A DNA stretch of 51,591 bases. Source: an uncultured bacterium. Lineage in GTDB: Bacteria; Cyanobacteriota; Vampirovibrionia; Gastranaerophilales; Gastranaerophilaceae. Under the pieces are notes generated by a model. It saw only the letters and a program-made list of their open reading frames with translations. It was not told the origin of the DNA and made no database searches. Numbering within the stretch: the first letter of the stretch is position 1; each line of letters starts with the position of its first letter. The position numbers and the translations under genes were made by a program. Shown here piece by piece: positions 16,204 through 25,023 of this stretch. The stretch spans positions 1 through 51,591 of the forward strand of contig CACXDL010000085.1 of the NCBI GenBank assembly GCA_902766395.1, read 5' to 3'.

Positions 16204-17655
16204 ATGAATTTAGATAGCCAAATTGATAGCTTTTTGTCCCCAATAGCCAATAAAATTTCAGGGATAATTTTTTCTCACATAACAATTGGAGGTGTGCGGG
16301 TTGAATTTTTGATAGCTTTGCTTATTATTGCCGCAATATATTTTTCTTTTAAAACACGTTTTATAGGTATATGGGGTTTTAAACATGCTTTAGATTTATT
16401 ACGTAAAAAATATGAACACAACGATATTATAAAACGTAAAAAACAAGGGGAAGTATCCTCTTTTCAAGCTTTAACAGCTACTATTTCGGCATCAGCCGGC
16501 ATGGGTAATATTGTAGGTTCAGCTCTTGCTGTTTCTATTGGAGGTCCGGGGGTTATTTTCTGGATGGTTACAGCAGGAATTTTTTCTATGGCTTTAAAAT
16601 TTTCAGAAGTTTTACTGGGTATAAAATTCAGGCAAATCAATAAAGACGGTTCATCTTCAGGGGGGCCGATGTACTATATTATTAACGGCTTGAGAGCTTC
16701 GTGGATTAAACCTTATGCTCCGTATCTTGCAAATATTTATGCGCTATGTTGTATTTTTGCAATGATAGGGGGTTGGAATTTATTTCAGATAAATGCTATT
16801 ACTACTCAAATATCTAATGTTACAGGCTGGTTTACGGATTGCAGATGGTTATTTGGTCTGATAGTCGCAATAATTACTTATGTTACGGTTATCGGCGGTA
16901 TTAAATCAATAGGCAAATTTACCTCAAAAGTAACACCTGTAATGTGTAGTTTATATGTATTATCTGCATTTATAATTTGTTTGATAAATATTCATAATAT
17001 ACCGCATACGGTTGCACTTATAATAAAAGAAGCATTTAAACCTCAGGCACTTATTGGCGGCGGGTTATTCGGCTGTATGTTGTGGGGATTTCGTCGTGCA
17101 ATGTTTGCAAATGAAGCAGGATTAGGAACGGCTCCTATTGCGTTTTCTGCCGTTAAAACTAGCAAACCTGTTGCACAAGCTTTTATTGCTATGTTGCAGC
17201 CCTTTGTGGATACAGTAATTGTTGGTTCTGCAACAGCTTTTATAATTGTTGTTACAGGAGCTTATAAAGATTTTCTCGGAACTGCAGCAGGAATTGAATT
17301 AACTTCTCACGCATTTGAAACTGTATGTCCGTTTTTCCCTGTACTTTTAACTATAATGGCAGCATTTTTTGTATTGTCTACTATGCTTTGCGGCTCATAT
17401 TACGGAGTTAAAAGCTGGACATTCTTATTCGGAGATACAAAATTAAAAACAAGAATTTTTCAGATAATTTATTGTGTATTTATTGTTATCGGTTCTGCGA
17501 TGAATTTAAAAAGTGTTGTAGGACTATCTGATGGTTTTACTTTATTCCTTGCAGTACCGAATTTGATTGCAGTATTTTTATTATCTGATATAATAATGAA
17601 AGAATTGAAACGATATTGTAAAAAATATCAGGTGGGAATTTTTAAAGAACAATAA
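16204..17655 (+). CDS. Sodium:alanine/glycine symporter family protein (AgcS)
   Basis: A 483-residue inner-membrane transporter with about 11 hydrophobic segments. Family hallmarks are LTATISASAGMGNIVGSALA near residue 95-115, SSGGPMYYIINGL near 150, and the signature CMLWGFRRAMFANEAGLGTA around residues 290-310. It imports small neutral amino acids with sodium or protons. The ATG at 16204 lacks a ribosome-binding site; a -10 box 6 nt upstream suggests leaderless expression. The next gene starts 19 nt after its stop, so they may share a transcript. The exact substrate cannot be read from sequence. Confidence 0.92.
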   Translation: MNLDSQIDSFLSPIANKISGIIFSHITIGGVRVEFLIALLIIAAIYFSFKTRFIGIWGFKHALDLLRKKYEHNDIIKRKKQGEVSSFQALTATISASAGMGNIVGSALAVSIGGPGVIFWMVTAGIFSMALKFSEVLLGIKFRQINKDGSSSGGPMYYIINGLRASWIKPYAPYLANIYALCCIFAMIGGWNLFQINAITTQISNVTGWFTDCRWLFGLIVAIITYVTVIGGIKSIGKFTSKVTPVMCSLYVLSAFIICLINIHNIPHTVALIIKEAFKPQALIGGGLFGCMLWGFRRAMFANEAGLGTAPIAFSAVKTSKPVAQAFIAMLQPFVDTVIVGSATAFIIVVTGAYKDFLGTAAGIELTSHAFETVCPFFPVLLTIMAAFFVLSTMLCGSYYGVKSWTFLFGDTKLKTRIFQIIYCVFIVIGSAMNLKSVVGLSDGFTLFLAVPNLIAVFLLSDIIMKELKRYCKKYQVGIFKEQ

Positions 17656-17674
17656 TAAAATAGGAGATTAATAA

Positions 17675-18310
17675 ATGATTAAAAAAGGCTGTATGGATTT
17701 GCTTCAGCAAAAGTGTGAAAATTGTCATGATTGTATTTTGGGAAGTACAAGAAATAATGTTGTATTTGCAGACGGAAATCTTGAAACAGCAAAAATAATG
17801 TTAATTGGTGAAGCTCCGGGGGAACAAGAAGATGAAATGGGAAAACCTTTTGTCGGTCGTTCAGGGCAGTTATTGGATAAGTTTTTAGCTGATGCGGGTA
17901 TTTCAAGAGAAAATGATTTATATATAGTAAATACCGTAAAATGTAGACCTCCTGAAAATCGTGTTCCTACAGATGTTGAGAAATCAATGTGCGAAAGATA
18001 TTTGACTGCTCAAATTGATATAATGAGCCCAAAAGCTATTATATTTTGCGGCGCAACAGCATTAAAATCTTTTTGGGAAGATAAGAAAGTTCAAATTTCA
18101 AAAGTCAGAGGAAATTGGTTTGATGTTACGGTTAACGGAAAAACTTATAAGGCTATGGCAATTTTCCATCCGTCTTATCTTTTAAGAAATCATTCTATGG
18201 AAGATGGTTCTCCAAGAAGATTAATGCAGCAGGATTTAATGGAAATCAGATCAACAGTATTGGGAGAAAAATCTTCTAATCCTTTTGCAAAGGATATGGC
18301 AATTGTTTAA
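17675..18310 (+). CDS. Type-4 uracil-DNA glycosylase (iron-sulfur)
   Basis: A 211-residue repair enzyme that excises uracil from DNA. The 4Fe-4S cysteines are C14 and C17 in CENC, then C90 and C106, matching the pattern of thermophile-type family-4 enzymes. Motif 1 is GEAPGEQEDEMGKPFVGRSG (uracil recognition and water activation) and motif 2 is HPSYLLR. AGGAG precedes the ATG. It lies 19 nt after the symporter gene and is followed by a strong terminator. Confidence 0.95.
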   Translation: MIKKGCMDLLQQKCENCHDCILGSTRNNVVFADGNLETAKIMLIGEAPGEQEDEMGKPFVGRSGQLLDKFLADAGISRENDLYIVNTVKCRPPENRVPTDVEKSMCERYLTAQIDIMSPKAIIFCGATALKSFWEDKKVQISKVRGNWFDVTVNGKTYKAMAIFHPSYLLRNHSMEDGSPRRLMQQDLMEIRSTVLGEKSSNPFAKDMAIV

Positions 18311-18330
18311 AATATGTGAAAATTTGTAAA

Positions 18331-18355
18331 AAGGCGGCAATAAGCCGCCTTTTTT
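18331..18355 (+). terminator. Intrinsic terminator
   Basis: AAGGCGGC (18331-18338), loop AATAA, GCCGCCTT (18344-18351), then a T-run. It ends the symporter and uracil-glycosylase transcript. Confidence 0.92.
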
Positions 18356-18411
18356 GTTGCGTATATATAAATAAAATGTTAAAATAATAAAGCTTTATAC
18401 CAATCGCCGAG

Positions 18412-18430
18412 AGTCCTGACAGAAAGGACT
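18412..18430 (+). promoter_or_regulatory. Hairpin covering a ribosome-binding site
   Basis: AGTCCT (18412-18417) can pair with AGGACT (18425-18430). The only purine-rich ribosome-binding candidate, AAAGGA, lies in the 3' arm, about 10 nt before the ATG at 18440, so the hairpin could limit translation of the glycine-rich protein. Confidence 0.4.
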
Positions 18431-18439
18431 TAGCCTGTT

Positions 18440-19879
18440 ATGTCAAATTTTTATGAACGTTTACAAGAAATCTCCAAAGATACAAGTTTATCACGAGAAC
18501 AAAGAATTTCTATTATTAATCGGGAAATAGAAAGTTATCAAAAAAATGCAGAAAAAGAATATCGGGAGGAATTACTGCGTCAATTTGGCGGAGCAGCATT
18601 AGAAATAGGTTCTGCTGCCGTTCCTGCAAGTGGTGTAGGCAAACTCGGTGCAAAATTAGGAGAACAATATTTAAAAAAGCAATTAGGACGAAAAATTTCT
18701 CAAAATATTGGTAGTAGCGTGGTTGAAGGAGGACTTGCCGGAGGATTGTTTTCTCTTGGTCAAAGTATTACGGAACATCAAAATCCTTTATTAAACTCTA
18801 TAGAAGGAGCAGCAGGCGGTATGTTTACCGGAGCGGCTCTGGGGGGTGTTTTAGGAAAAGGTGAACAATTATATTTTGGTCAACAATTGAAAAATTACGG
18901 TAATATTGATGATTTAGGAGAAGAATTACGAAAAAAATATAATATTGATGCAAAGCAATATTATAAGGATTATTTACAGGAAAGGCAAATAAATAAAAAC
19001 GGACAAGTTGATTTTTCAAGACGCGGAGTTCAGGAACAATTACGCTGGAATCCGCAGCAGGCACAAAATTTTCCTGAACTTGTTAATGATATAAAAAATG
19101 CTCAAAGATTACCGAATGAACCAAATTTAAAACCTTTAGAAAAACCTGATGTATCACATTATGAAGTATATAGAGGTAAAAATGGAGATCATTTTATTGA
19201 AGTATCAAAAAGTGGTAAAAAAAGGTATTATATAACAAAAGATGCTCCTATTGGCAGTGACCATACTACAAATATGGGTACCAATAAGAGCATCGGGACT
19301 TATTTAGAAAGTCCTAATGAAATTATGACTGATTTTTCTTCAAAATACAACCCCTCTGAACAAAATATTATACTATCGGGTAGTATATCTTATGATGAAC
19401 AGCGAAAAAATATATTAGATAAATTGTTAGAAAGAATAAGGGGAAATACTACAGGTCAAGCTATTTCGATTCAACCGGATTACGATAACGTGAATAAATA
19501 TTTGCAAGATAAAATTTTTACAAATGAATCTATCGGTAAAATGACTCCTGATGAATTTATACAAAATGAATCAAAAATATTTGAGCAAATCTCTGACGGG
19601 CGATTTAATTCACAACAAAATGCAAAAAATTTTAGTGGTTTTAAAAATCCCTTTAGCGGTGAAAATAGAATATTTTCAAGAGAAGAAATTGGAGCTATGA
19701 ATAGTGAGGAATTTTCAAATAATGAAAAATCGATAATGGCTCAATTAAATTCTTATATAGGTATACCTACATCCGTAGAGTTAAATAATTCTGTTCAACA
19801 AGGAACAGGAGCTGTTTATGTTGCGCCATACACACGTGCAGATGGAACAAAAGTAAAAGGATATTATCGTTCACGATAA
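18440..19879 (+). CDS. Glycine-zipper, repeat-bearing protein of unknown function (possible toxin or mobile-element relative)
   Basis: A 479-residue protein. Residues 1-48 are a charged helix. Residues 49-140 are Gly/Ala-rich (GGAALEIGSAAVPASGVG through GAAGGMFTGAALGGVLG), a glycine-zipper membrane-active type of sequence similar in flavour to the 1011-residue protein at 280. Residues 240-345 are mixed alpha/beta (HYEVYRGKNGDHFIEVSKSG). A 20-residue motif occurs twice: IGKMTPDEFIQNESKIFEQI (365-384) and IGAMNSEEFSNNEKSIMAQL (417-436). The tail YTRADGTKVKGYYRSR is a short motif met at the end of many phage-like or secreted proteins (recalled, not searched). No signal peptide. A terminator follows. 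The function is unassigned. Confidence 0.75.
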   Translation: MSNFYERLQEISKDTSLSREQRISIINREIESYQKNAEKEYREELLRQFGGAALEIGSAAVPASGVGKLGAKLGEQYLKKQLGRKISQNIGSSVVEGGLAGGLFSLGQSITEHQNPLLNSIEGAAGGMFTGAALGGVLGKGEQLYFGQQLKNYGNIDDLGEELRKKYNIDAKQYYKDYLQERQINKNGQVDFSRRGVQEQLRWNPQQAQNFPELVNDIKNAQRLPNEPNLKPLEKPDVSHYEVYRGKNGDHFIEVSKSGKKRYYITKDAPIGSDHTTNMGTNKSIGTYLESPNEIMTDFSSKYNPSEQNIILSGSISYDEQRKNILDKLLERIRGNTTGQAISIQPDYDNVNKYLQDKIFTNESIGKMTPDEFIQNESKIFEQISDGRFNSQQNAKNFSGFKNPFSGENRIFSREEIGAMNSEEFSNNEKSIMAQLNSYIGIPTSVELNNSVQQGTGAVYVAPYTRADGTKVKGYYRSR

Positions 19880-19887
19880 ATTCATGG

Positions 19888-19911
19888 GGCAGAATTTTTC
19901 TGCCTCTTTTT
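19888..19911 (+). terminator. Intrinsic terminator
   Basis: GGCAGAA (19888-19894), loop TTT, TTCTGCC (19898-19904), then a T-rich tail. It ends the glycine-rich gene. Confidence 0.85.
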
Positions 19912-19994
19912 GTAAAAACTCATATAAATGTAGGATAAAAAGGATTAAATTATAATTTAAAATAGAATTGGGTTACGAGCATTTGGGAGGTTGT

Positions 19995-20234
19995 ATGGAA
20001 GATTTATTTGAATACGAGGAAGAATTTTATTCTCCCGCAAATGAAGAAATGTCTGATTCTATTACTCAAAATTGGACTCAACAGGCTCTTGAATGTTATT
20101 ATATAAATTGTGATTGCAAAAAATGTTCTCTTTCTGCCGGTCATTATTCATTTATTTGTCAGATGCCCAGAGTTATTGAAAGTTTATTGGAAACAGTTGG
20201 TGCTCCGGATGAAGAAGAAAGAAAAACTGCATAA
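19995..20234 (+). CDS. Small acidic cysteine-cluster protein
   Basis: A 79-residue protein with an acidic first half and a cysteine cluster ECYYINCDCKKCSL plus a further Cys in FICQM, so five cysteines that could bind zinc or an iron-sulfur cluster. The C-terminal part PRVIESLLETVGAP is a predicted helix. The start is set at 19995 by GGGAGG a few bases upstream. From memory, short proteins of this Cys pattern recur in gut bacteria, but I know no function. It lies after a terminator, so it is probably not in one transcript with the glycine-rich gene. Confidence 0.65.
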   Translation: MEDLFEYEEEFYSPANEEMSDSITQNWTQQALECYYINCDCKKCSLSAGHYSFICQMPRVIESLLETVGAPDEEERKTA

Positions 20235-20239
20235 ATAGT

Positions 20240-20551
20240 TTAAGAAGAATGTTTTTTATATGAATCAACGGCTTTTCGGTAATCTGTCGGAATGTTTATT
20301 GCCTTGTGAAAAAGATAAAAGGGATTTGTATAGGCTGATAAAACTTCTGCACCAATATTTTGTGTTGTTTTGAGAGTTGTTTGTAACGCTTTGTTATTCA
20401 CATTTTTATAGTCATAAAAATTAATTCTCAAAGGGTTTGATGTTTCATACTGATCATAAGTAACTTCGTCAATGGCGTCTTTAATATTGTTACTTTCTAT
20501 CAGATTTGGGAGTAAATTGTTTTTGGTAATATATTGGGTAATGATATTCAT
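20240..20551 (-). CDS. Small hypothetical protein
   Basis: A 103-residue soluble protein with no recognised domain. It is rich in Asn, Tyr and Thr, has predicted helices at both ends and no signal peptide. No ribosome-binding site precedes the ATG; AATAAT lies 6 nt upstream, so it may be another leaderless case, though with a weaker box. It is convergent with the cysteine-cluster gene, 5 nt apart. The composition resembles lineage-specific genes nearby. Confidence 0.55.
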   Translation of the reverse strand: MNIITQYITKNNLLPNLIESNNIKDAIDEVTYDQYETSNPLRINFYDYKNVNNKALQTTLKTTQNIGAEVLSAYTNPFYLFHKAINIPTDYRKAVDSYKKHSS

Positions 20552-20615
20552 ATAGCAATTATTTCAAAAAATTTTTTATTACACAAGCCTATTGTTAAGT
20601 ATTTTTTACTAAAAC

Positions 20616-21896
20616 TTAGTACCAAAAATCATACGGTTCCATAAAATACCTTGGATTTGACAGGTAATAAATTCGATTCAAATTGTGATAGCGTTGAATT
20701 TGTTGTTGTTCTATCAATTGCTGTTGTTGAATTAATGCCTGTTGCTGTTGTGCTTCAAGTAATGCTTGCTGAGCAAGTGCAGCTTGTTCCTGATAGTATT
20801 CGTTTTGTTTTGAAAGTATATAGTTTACAAAATCTTGATTTAATGAATTGAATGCATTTGTCAGTTGTTGTCCTTCGTATCTGATAAGATAATTTTGTGC
20901 AGTTTTAAAATATTCGTCTTGTTTTGCAGTCTTTTCGTTTATTGTTATATTTGGGGGAATTTGTTTTTCGATTTCGGACCATTTTTGAATTTTTATAAAT
21001 TGCTTTAGTGTGGATAATTGTTTATCAAGTTTTTTCTGTTCTAACTCGGCAATAATTCTGTTTACTTCAACTATTTCATTTTCGTTCATAGTGGTATTTC
21101 TTGCCTGATAGCAATATTTTAGTTTTTCCGTATCATTAGGGGCTGTTGTCTGAACTTTCATCAGATTTGAGAAATTATATTTTTGATTTGTCAGCTCTAA
21201 AGCCCATTTATGAGCTTCTTTTATGTTATTTTGTTTTAATTTTATTGAATATATAAGTTCTTTATCTTCATAACTCAATTGTTTAATTTTGCGAATATAT
21301 AAAATTGCATTATCTAAATCACCTAAATTGTAATAACAATTTGCAATTGATGAAAATGTTGAATCTTTTCCTTTGTCTTCAAAAATTTTGTAATATTGGA
21401 GAGCGTTTTGATATTGTCCTGATTTCATGTATAAAAAAGCAAAACTTTGATTTATCAAATCTTCACTGTATATCTGATAATATTTGTCCATATTACGTAT
21501 TTGTTCAAGTGTTCTCAGGGCTTCTGAATATTCTTTTTTGTTTATGCAGTTTCTGTAGTATTGAACCTGAGCGGGATAAAAATTATAATACTTATACAGT
21601 GCTTCTCCCCAGGCACCTTTATCGATTAATTTCTGAATTTTTTTTACATATTTATAATCTTGTTTTTCTTCTTTAGAAAGTTTTTTTTCAAAATCTTTTT
21701 CAGCATCAGCAGGTAATTGTTTAAAAGTAAGATTAATCTGTCCGTTATCAATAATGTAATATTTCAAATAATTTTGATAGGGCATAGTTGTCGTGACATT
21801 TGAATGTTTTACGCTTTCAGGCGTTACAATTATTGCCTGTGTATTTACACATCCGACAAGTAAACAAATAAACAATAAAGATGCAATCTTTTTCAT
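20616..21896 (-). CDS. TPR-repeat lipoprotein
   Basis: A 426-residue envelope lipoprotein. The N-terminus MKKIASLLFICLLVGC has a lipobox (LVGC) with the lipidated cysteine at position 16. Residues about 85-300 carry helix-pair repeats of the tetratricopeptide type, for example ALQYYKIFEDKGKDSTFSSI then IANCYYNLGDLDNAILYIRK. Such repeats scaffold protein complexes. The C-terminal 70 residues are extremely Gln/Ala-rich, a likely coiled coil, and end in aromatic residues. GAAGG precedes the ATG. It is transcribed away from the DXS-like gene. The partner is unknown. Confidence 0.8.
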   Translation of the reverse strand: MKKIASLLFICLLVGCVNTQAIIVTPESVKHSNVTTTMPYQNYLKYYIIDNGQINLTFKQLPADAEKDFEKKLSKEEKQDYKYVKKIQKLIDKGAWGEALYKYYNFYPAQVQYYRNCINKKEYSEALRTLEQIRNMDKYYQIYSEDLINQSFAFLYMKSGQYQNALQYYKIFEDKGKDSTFSSIANCYYNLGDLDNAILYIRKIKQLSYEDKELIYSIKLKQNNIKEAHKWALELTNQKYNFSNLMKVQTTAPNDTEKLKYCYQARNTTMNENEIVEVNRIIAELEQKKLDKQLSTLKQFIKIQKWSEIEKQIPPNITINEKTAKQDEYFKTAQNYLIRYEGQQLTNAFNSLNQDFVNYILSKQNEYYQEQAALAQQALLEAQQQQALIQQQQLIEQQQIQRYHNLNRIYYLSNPRYFMEPYDFWY

Positions 21897-21971
21897 ATAT
21901 TAAAACCTTCTATTATATTTTACTTAAAATTTTAAAATATACAAGAGAAATCTCGTAAAGGTGCAAGGCTA

Positions 21972-22002
21972 TTGACAAAGATGTTATATTATATGTTATT
22001 AT
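21972..22002 (+). promoter_or_regulatory. Promoter of the DXS-like gene
   Basis: A consensus TTGACA (21972-21977) followed by AT-rich -10 candidates (TTATTA at 18-nt or TATTAT at 19-nt spacing). Because the -35 box lies here, the coding start must be further down. Confidence 0.55.
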
Positions 22003-22034
22003 ATTTATACAGAGTGAATAGGAGAGATTATACA

Positions 22035-23804
22035 ATGAGTACACTAGAAACAACAGTATTAGAAACCATTAATTCTCCTGCTGATGTAAAAAAACTTTCT
22101 GTTAAAGAGATGAATATTTTGGCAGATGAAATCAGACAGGGAATTTTGAACAGAGTAGATCAAATCGGTGGTCACTTAGGTCCGGGGTTAGGAATTGCAG
22201 AAGCAACTATTGCATTGCATTATGTATTTAATTCACCTGTAGACAGGTTCGTATTTGATGTTTCTCATCAGTGCTATCCGCACAAAATGCTTACAGGCAG
22301 AAAACAAGGTTTTACAGATCCTTGTGGTCATCCTGAGATTTCAGGATATTTTAACTATGAAGAAAGCCCTCATGACCCGTTTATGATAGGTCATACTTCA
22401 ACTTCTGTAAGTTTAGCTACAGGATTAGCTAAAGCAAGAGATTTAAAAGGTGAAAAATATAACGTTATTGCACTTATTGGTGATGGCTCATTATCAGGTG
22501 GCGAAGCTTTTGAAGGCTTTAATAATGCATCTGTATTAGGTTCAAATTTCATAATTATTGTAAATGATAACGAAATGTCTATTGCCGAAAATCAAGGCGG
22601 TTTGTATAAAAACTTAAAAGAATTAAGAGATTCAAACGGTACTTGTGCAAACAATTGGTTTAAAGCATTCGGATTTGATTATCTTTATGTTGAAGAAGGT
22701 AATAATGTAGAAAAACTAATTGAAGCATTTAATAAAGTAAAAGATATTGATCATCCTGTAGTTGTTCATATTCACACCTTGAAGGGTAAAGGATATGAGC
22801 CTGCGGTTAAAAATAAAGAATGGGGACACTGGTCAATGCCGGGGTTATTGAGTGAAAAATCCGAAATATCTGGTGTGATTCCTGAATGTTATGAAACCTT
22901 GACTAAGGATTATATTTTGAATGCAGTAAAAAATGATTCGACAGTAATTGCACTAAATGCTGCAACTCCGGGGGTATTTTGGTGGGACAGCGAATTTAGA
23001 AATAAATTAGGCAAAAACTATACAGATGTTGGAATTGCTGAGCAACATGCATGTGCTTATGCTTCAGGTCTTGCAAAAAATGGTGCAAAACCTATCTGGG
23101 GTGTTCATTCATCTTTTATTCAGAGAACTTATGACCAATTATCTCAAGATTTGGCACTAAATAAATCCCCTGCAACAATTTTGGTATTTTGGGGAGGTAT
23201 AAACGGAGCCGATGCTACTCATTTAGGTTTATTTGATATTTCTTTGATTTCAAATATTCCAAATATTGTGTATCTTGCGCCAACCTGCAAAGAAGAATAT
23301 ATGAAAATGCTTGATTGGTCTGTTAAACAAGATAAACACCCTGTTGCAATTCGTGTTCCTTATGTTGATTTTGTTTCAACAGGGGTTGAAGATAATACTG
23401 ATTATTTAAAATTAAATAAATTTAAAGTTGTTGAAAAAGGTTCAAAAGTTGCAATTATAGCCGTGGGGGATTTCTTTTCATTGGGTAAAAAAGTTAAAGA
23501 AGAACTTAAATCAAAACTAAATATTGATGCAACTTTAATTAATCCAAAATTCTTGTCAGGAATTGATAAAGAACTTCTTGAAGGTTTAAAATCTAATCAT
23601 GATGTTGTAATTACATTAGAAAACGGAATTTTAAACGGAGGATTTGGTGAAAAAATCGCAAGTTTTTATGGAAATTCTAATTTGAAAGTCTTGAATTACG
23701 GTGCAAATAAGGAATTTAATGACAGAGTTGATATGGATGAACTTTTAACAAGATATCGTTTGAAAAAAGAACTTATTTGCGAAGATGTAAATAAACTTTT
23801 ATAA
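22035..23804 (+). CDS. 1-deoxy-D-xylulose-5-phosphate synthase-like thiamine enzyme
   Basis: A 589-residue thiamine-diphosphate enzyme of the DXS/transketolase type. It shows GGHLGPGLG (H47), HQCYPHKMLTGR, the cofactor motif GDGSLSGG (149-156) with NDNEMSI, catalytic E336 in DVGIAEQH and R364 in FIQRTYDQ. True DXS joins pyruvate and glyceraldehyde 3-phosphate for isoprenoid, thiamine and pyridoxal synthesis. This one is shorter than usual and has WGGINGADATHLG where DXS normally has DRAG-x-x-GADG-x-TH-x-G, so the substrate arginine is missing while H396 stays. It may be a paralogue with another ketose product, or the only DXS of this lineage. AGGAGAGA sets the start at 22035. A terminator follows. 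Confidence 0.8.
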   Translation: MSTLETTVLETINSPADVKKLSVKEMNILADEIRQGILNRVDQIGGHLGPGLGIAEATIALHYVFNSPVDRFVFDVSHQCYPHKMLTGRKQGFTDPCGHPEISGYFNYEESPHDPFMIGHTSTSVSLATGLAKARDLKGEKYNVIALIGDGSLSGGEAFEGFNNASVLGSNFIIIVNDNEMSIAENQGGLYKNLKELRDSNGTCANNWFKAFGFDYLYVEEGNNVEKLIEAFNKVKDIDHPVVVHIHTLKGKGYEPAVKNKEWGHWSMPGLLSEKSEISGVIPECYETLTKDYILNAVKNDSTVIALNAATPGVFWWDSEFRNKLGKNYTDVGIAEQHACAYASGLAKNGAKPIWGVHSSFIQRTYDQLSQDLALNKSPATILVFWGGINGADATHLGLFDISLISNIPNIVYLAPTCKEEYMKMLDWSVKQDKHPVAIRVPYVDFVSTGVEDNTDYLKLNKFKVVEKGSKVAIIAVGDFFSLGKKVKEELKSKLNIDATLINPKFLSGIDKELLEGLKSNHDVVITLENGILNGGFGEKIASFYGNSNLKVLNYGANKEFNDRVDMDELLTRYRLKKELICEDVNKLL

Positions 23805-23824
23805 TTAATTTTAAAATTTAAGAG

Positions 23825-23849
23825 CCGGCTTTATCAAGCCGGTTTTTTT
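23825..23849 (+). terminator. Intrinsic terminator
   Basis: CCGGCTT (23825-23831), loop TATC, AAGCCGG (23836-23842), then seven T. It ends the DXS-like transcript. Confidence 0.93.
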
Positions 23850-23942
23850 ATTATGTATGGGAATAAATAAAAACAGAAATTATAAGTTAATAGATTGAAA
23901 GATTATAAAAAAACTGATAGACTAGAAAAAAAGGAAAAATCA

Positions 23943-24998
23943 ATGGAAAAATTCAGATTTTTAACGTCGGGCGAAAGTCATGGTAAATGTTTAACTGCAA
24001 TAATAGAGGGAGTTCCTGCAGGAGTGAGCATTGATACAGATTTTATAAATTCAGAATTAAAACGCCGTCAACAGGGTTACGGCCGGGGCGGTAGAATGCA
24101 AATTGAAAATGATACTGTTGAAATAACATCAGGAGTTCGTTTTGGTAAAACAATCGGATCGCCGATTACACTTGTGGTTAAAAACAAAGATTTTGAAAAC
24201 TGGCAGAAAATTATGAGTGTTTCACCTGATGACAGCACTGATGATAAGTCTTTTTCAGTTTATCGTCCGGGACATGCGGATTATGCCGGAAGTGTAAAGT
24301 ATAATCAAACGGATTTAAGAAATATTCTGGAGCGTTCAAGCGCCAGAAAAACAGCGATAGAAGTTGCAGTTGGTGCTGTTGCTAAATTGCTTTTAAAAGA
24401 ATTAAATATTGAGGGAAAATCGGAAGTATTACAAATTGGAAAAGCTTGTTGTCCTGACAAATTTCATCAGGAAATTGACACAACAAAAGAAAATGGTGAC
24501 AGTGTCGGCGGAAAATTTGTCGTAGTATATAAAAATCTTCCCATAGGTTTAGGTTCTTATGTTCATTGGGATAGGGGAATTGACGGAAGATTAGCACAAG
24601 CTGTAATGAGTATTCCCGGTATTAAGGTTGTCGAAATTGGTGATAATCCTCTTGGTTTTTGCGGAAGCGAATATCACGATGAGTTTGCACTTCATGATTG
24701 TAAAATAGAAAGGCAAACAAATCACGCAGGAGGAATTGAAGGAGGAATTACTAACGGGCAGGATTTAGTTGTGTCTGCTGTAATGAAGCCGATTCCGACA
24801 ATGTTAAAACCGTTAAAATCCGTTGATTTAAAGACAAATGAGGAAGCTCAGGCTCATTATGAAAGATCAGATGTCTGTGCTGTTGAATCTTGCTCTGTTG
24901 TTGCAGAATCAAGAATTGCATGGGTTTTAGCAAATGAAATTCTTTTAAAATACGGTGGTGACTGTATTGAAGAATTAAAACATAATTATTTTAAATAG
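23943..24998 (+). CDS. aroC: Chorismate synthase
   Basis: A 351-residue shikimate-pathway enzyme making chorismate from EPSP with reduced flavin. Signatures are GESHG near the N-terminus, RRQQGYGRGGRM, RSSARKTA and HAGGIEGGITNG. The start is placed at 23943 because AAGGA precedes that ATG; the in-frame codons upstream to 23895 lack family sequence. It is slightly shorter than many bacterial forms but has all signature motifs. plsY follows 25 nt later, probably in the same transcript. Confidence 0.97.
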   Translation: MEKFRFLTSGESHGKCLTAIIEGVPAGVSIDTDFINSELKRRQQGYGRGGRMQIENDTVEITSGVRFGKTIGSPITLVVKNKDFENWQKIMSVSPDDSTDDKSFSVYRPGHADYAGSVKYNQTDLRNILERSSARKTAIEVAVGAVAKLLLKELNIEGKSEVLQIGKACCPDKFHQEIDTTKENGDSVGGKFVVVYKNLPIGLGSYVHWDRGIDGRLAQAVMSIPGIKVVEIGDNPLGFCGSEYHDEFALHDCKIERQTNHAGGIEGGITNGQDLVVSAVMKPIPTMLKPLKSVDLKTNEEAQAHYERSDVCAVESCSVVAESRIAWVLANEILLKYGGDCIEELKHNYFK

Positions 24999-25023
24999 AA
25001 ATTAAAGCAATAGTGAGGTAAGT

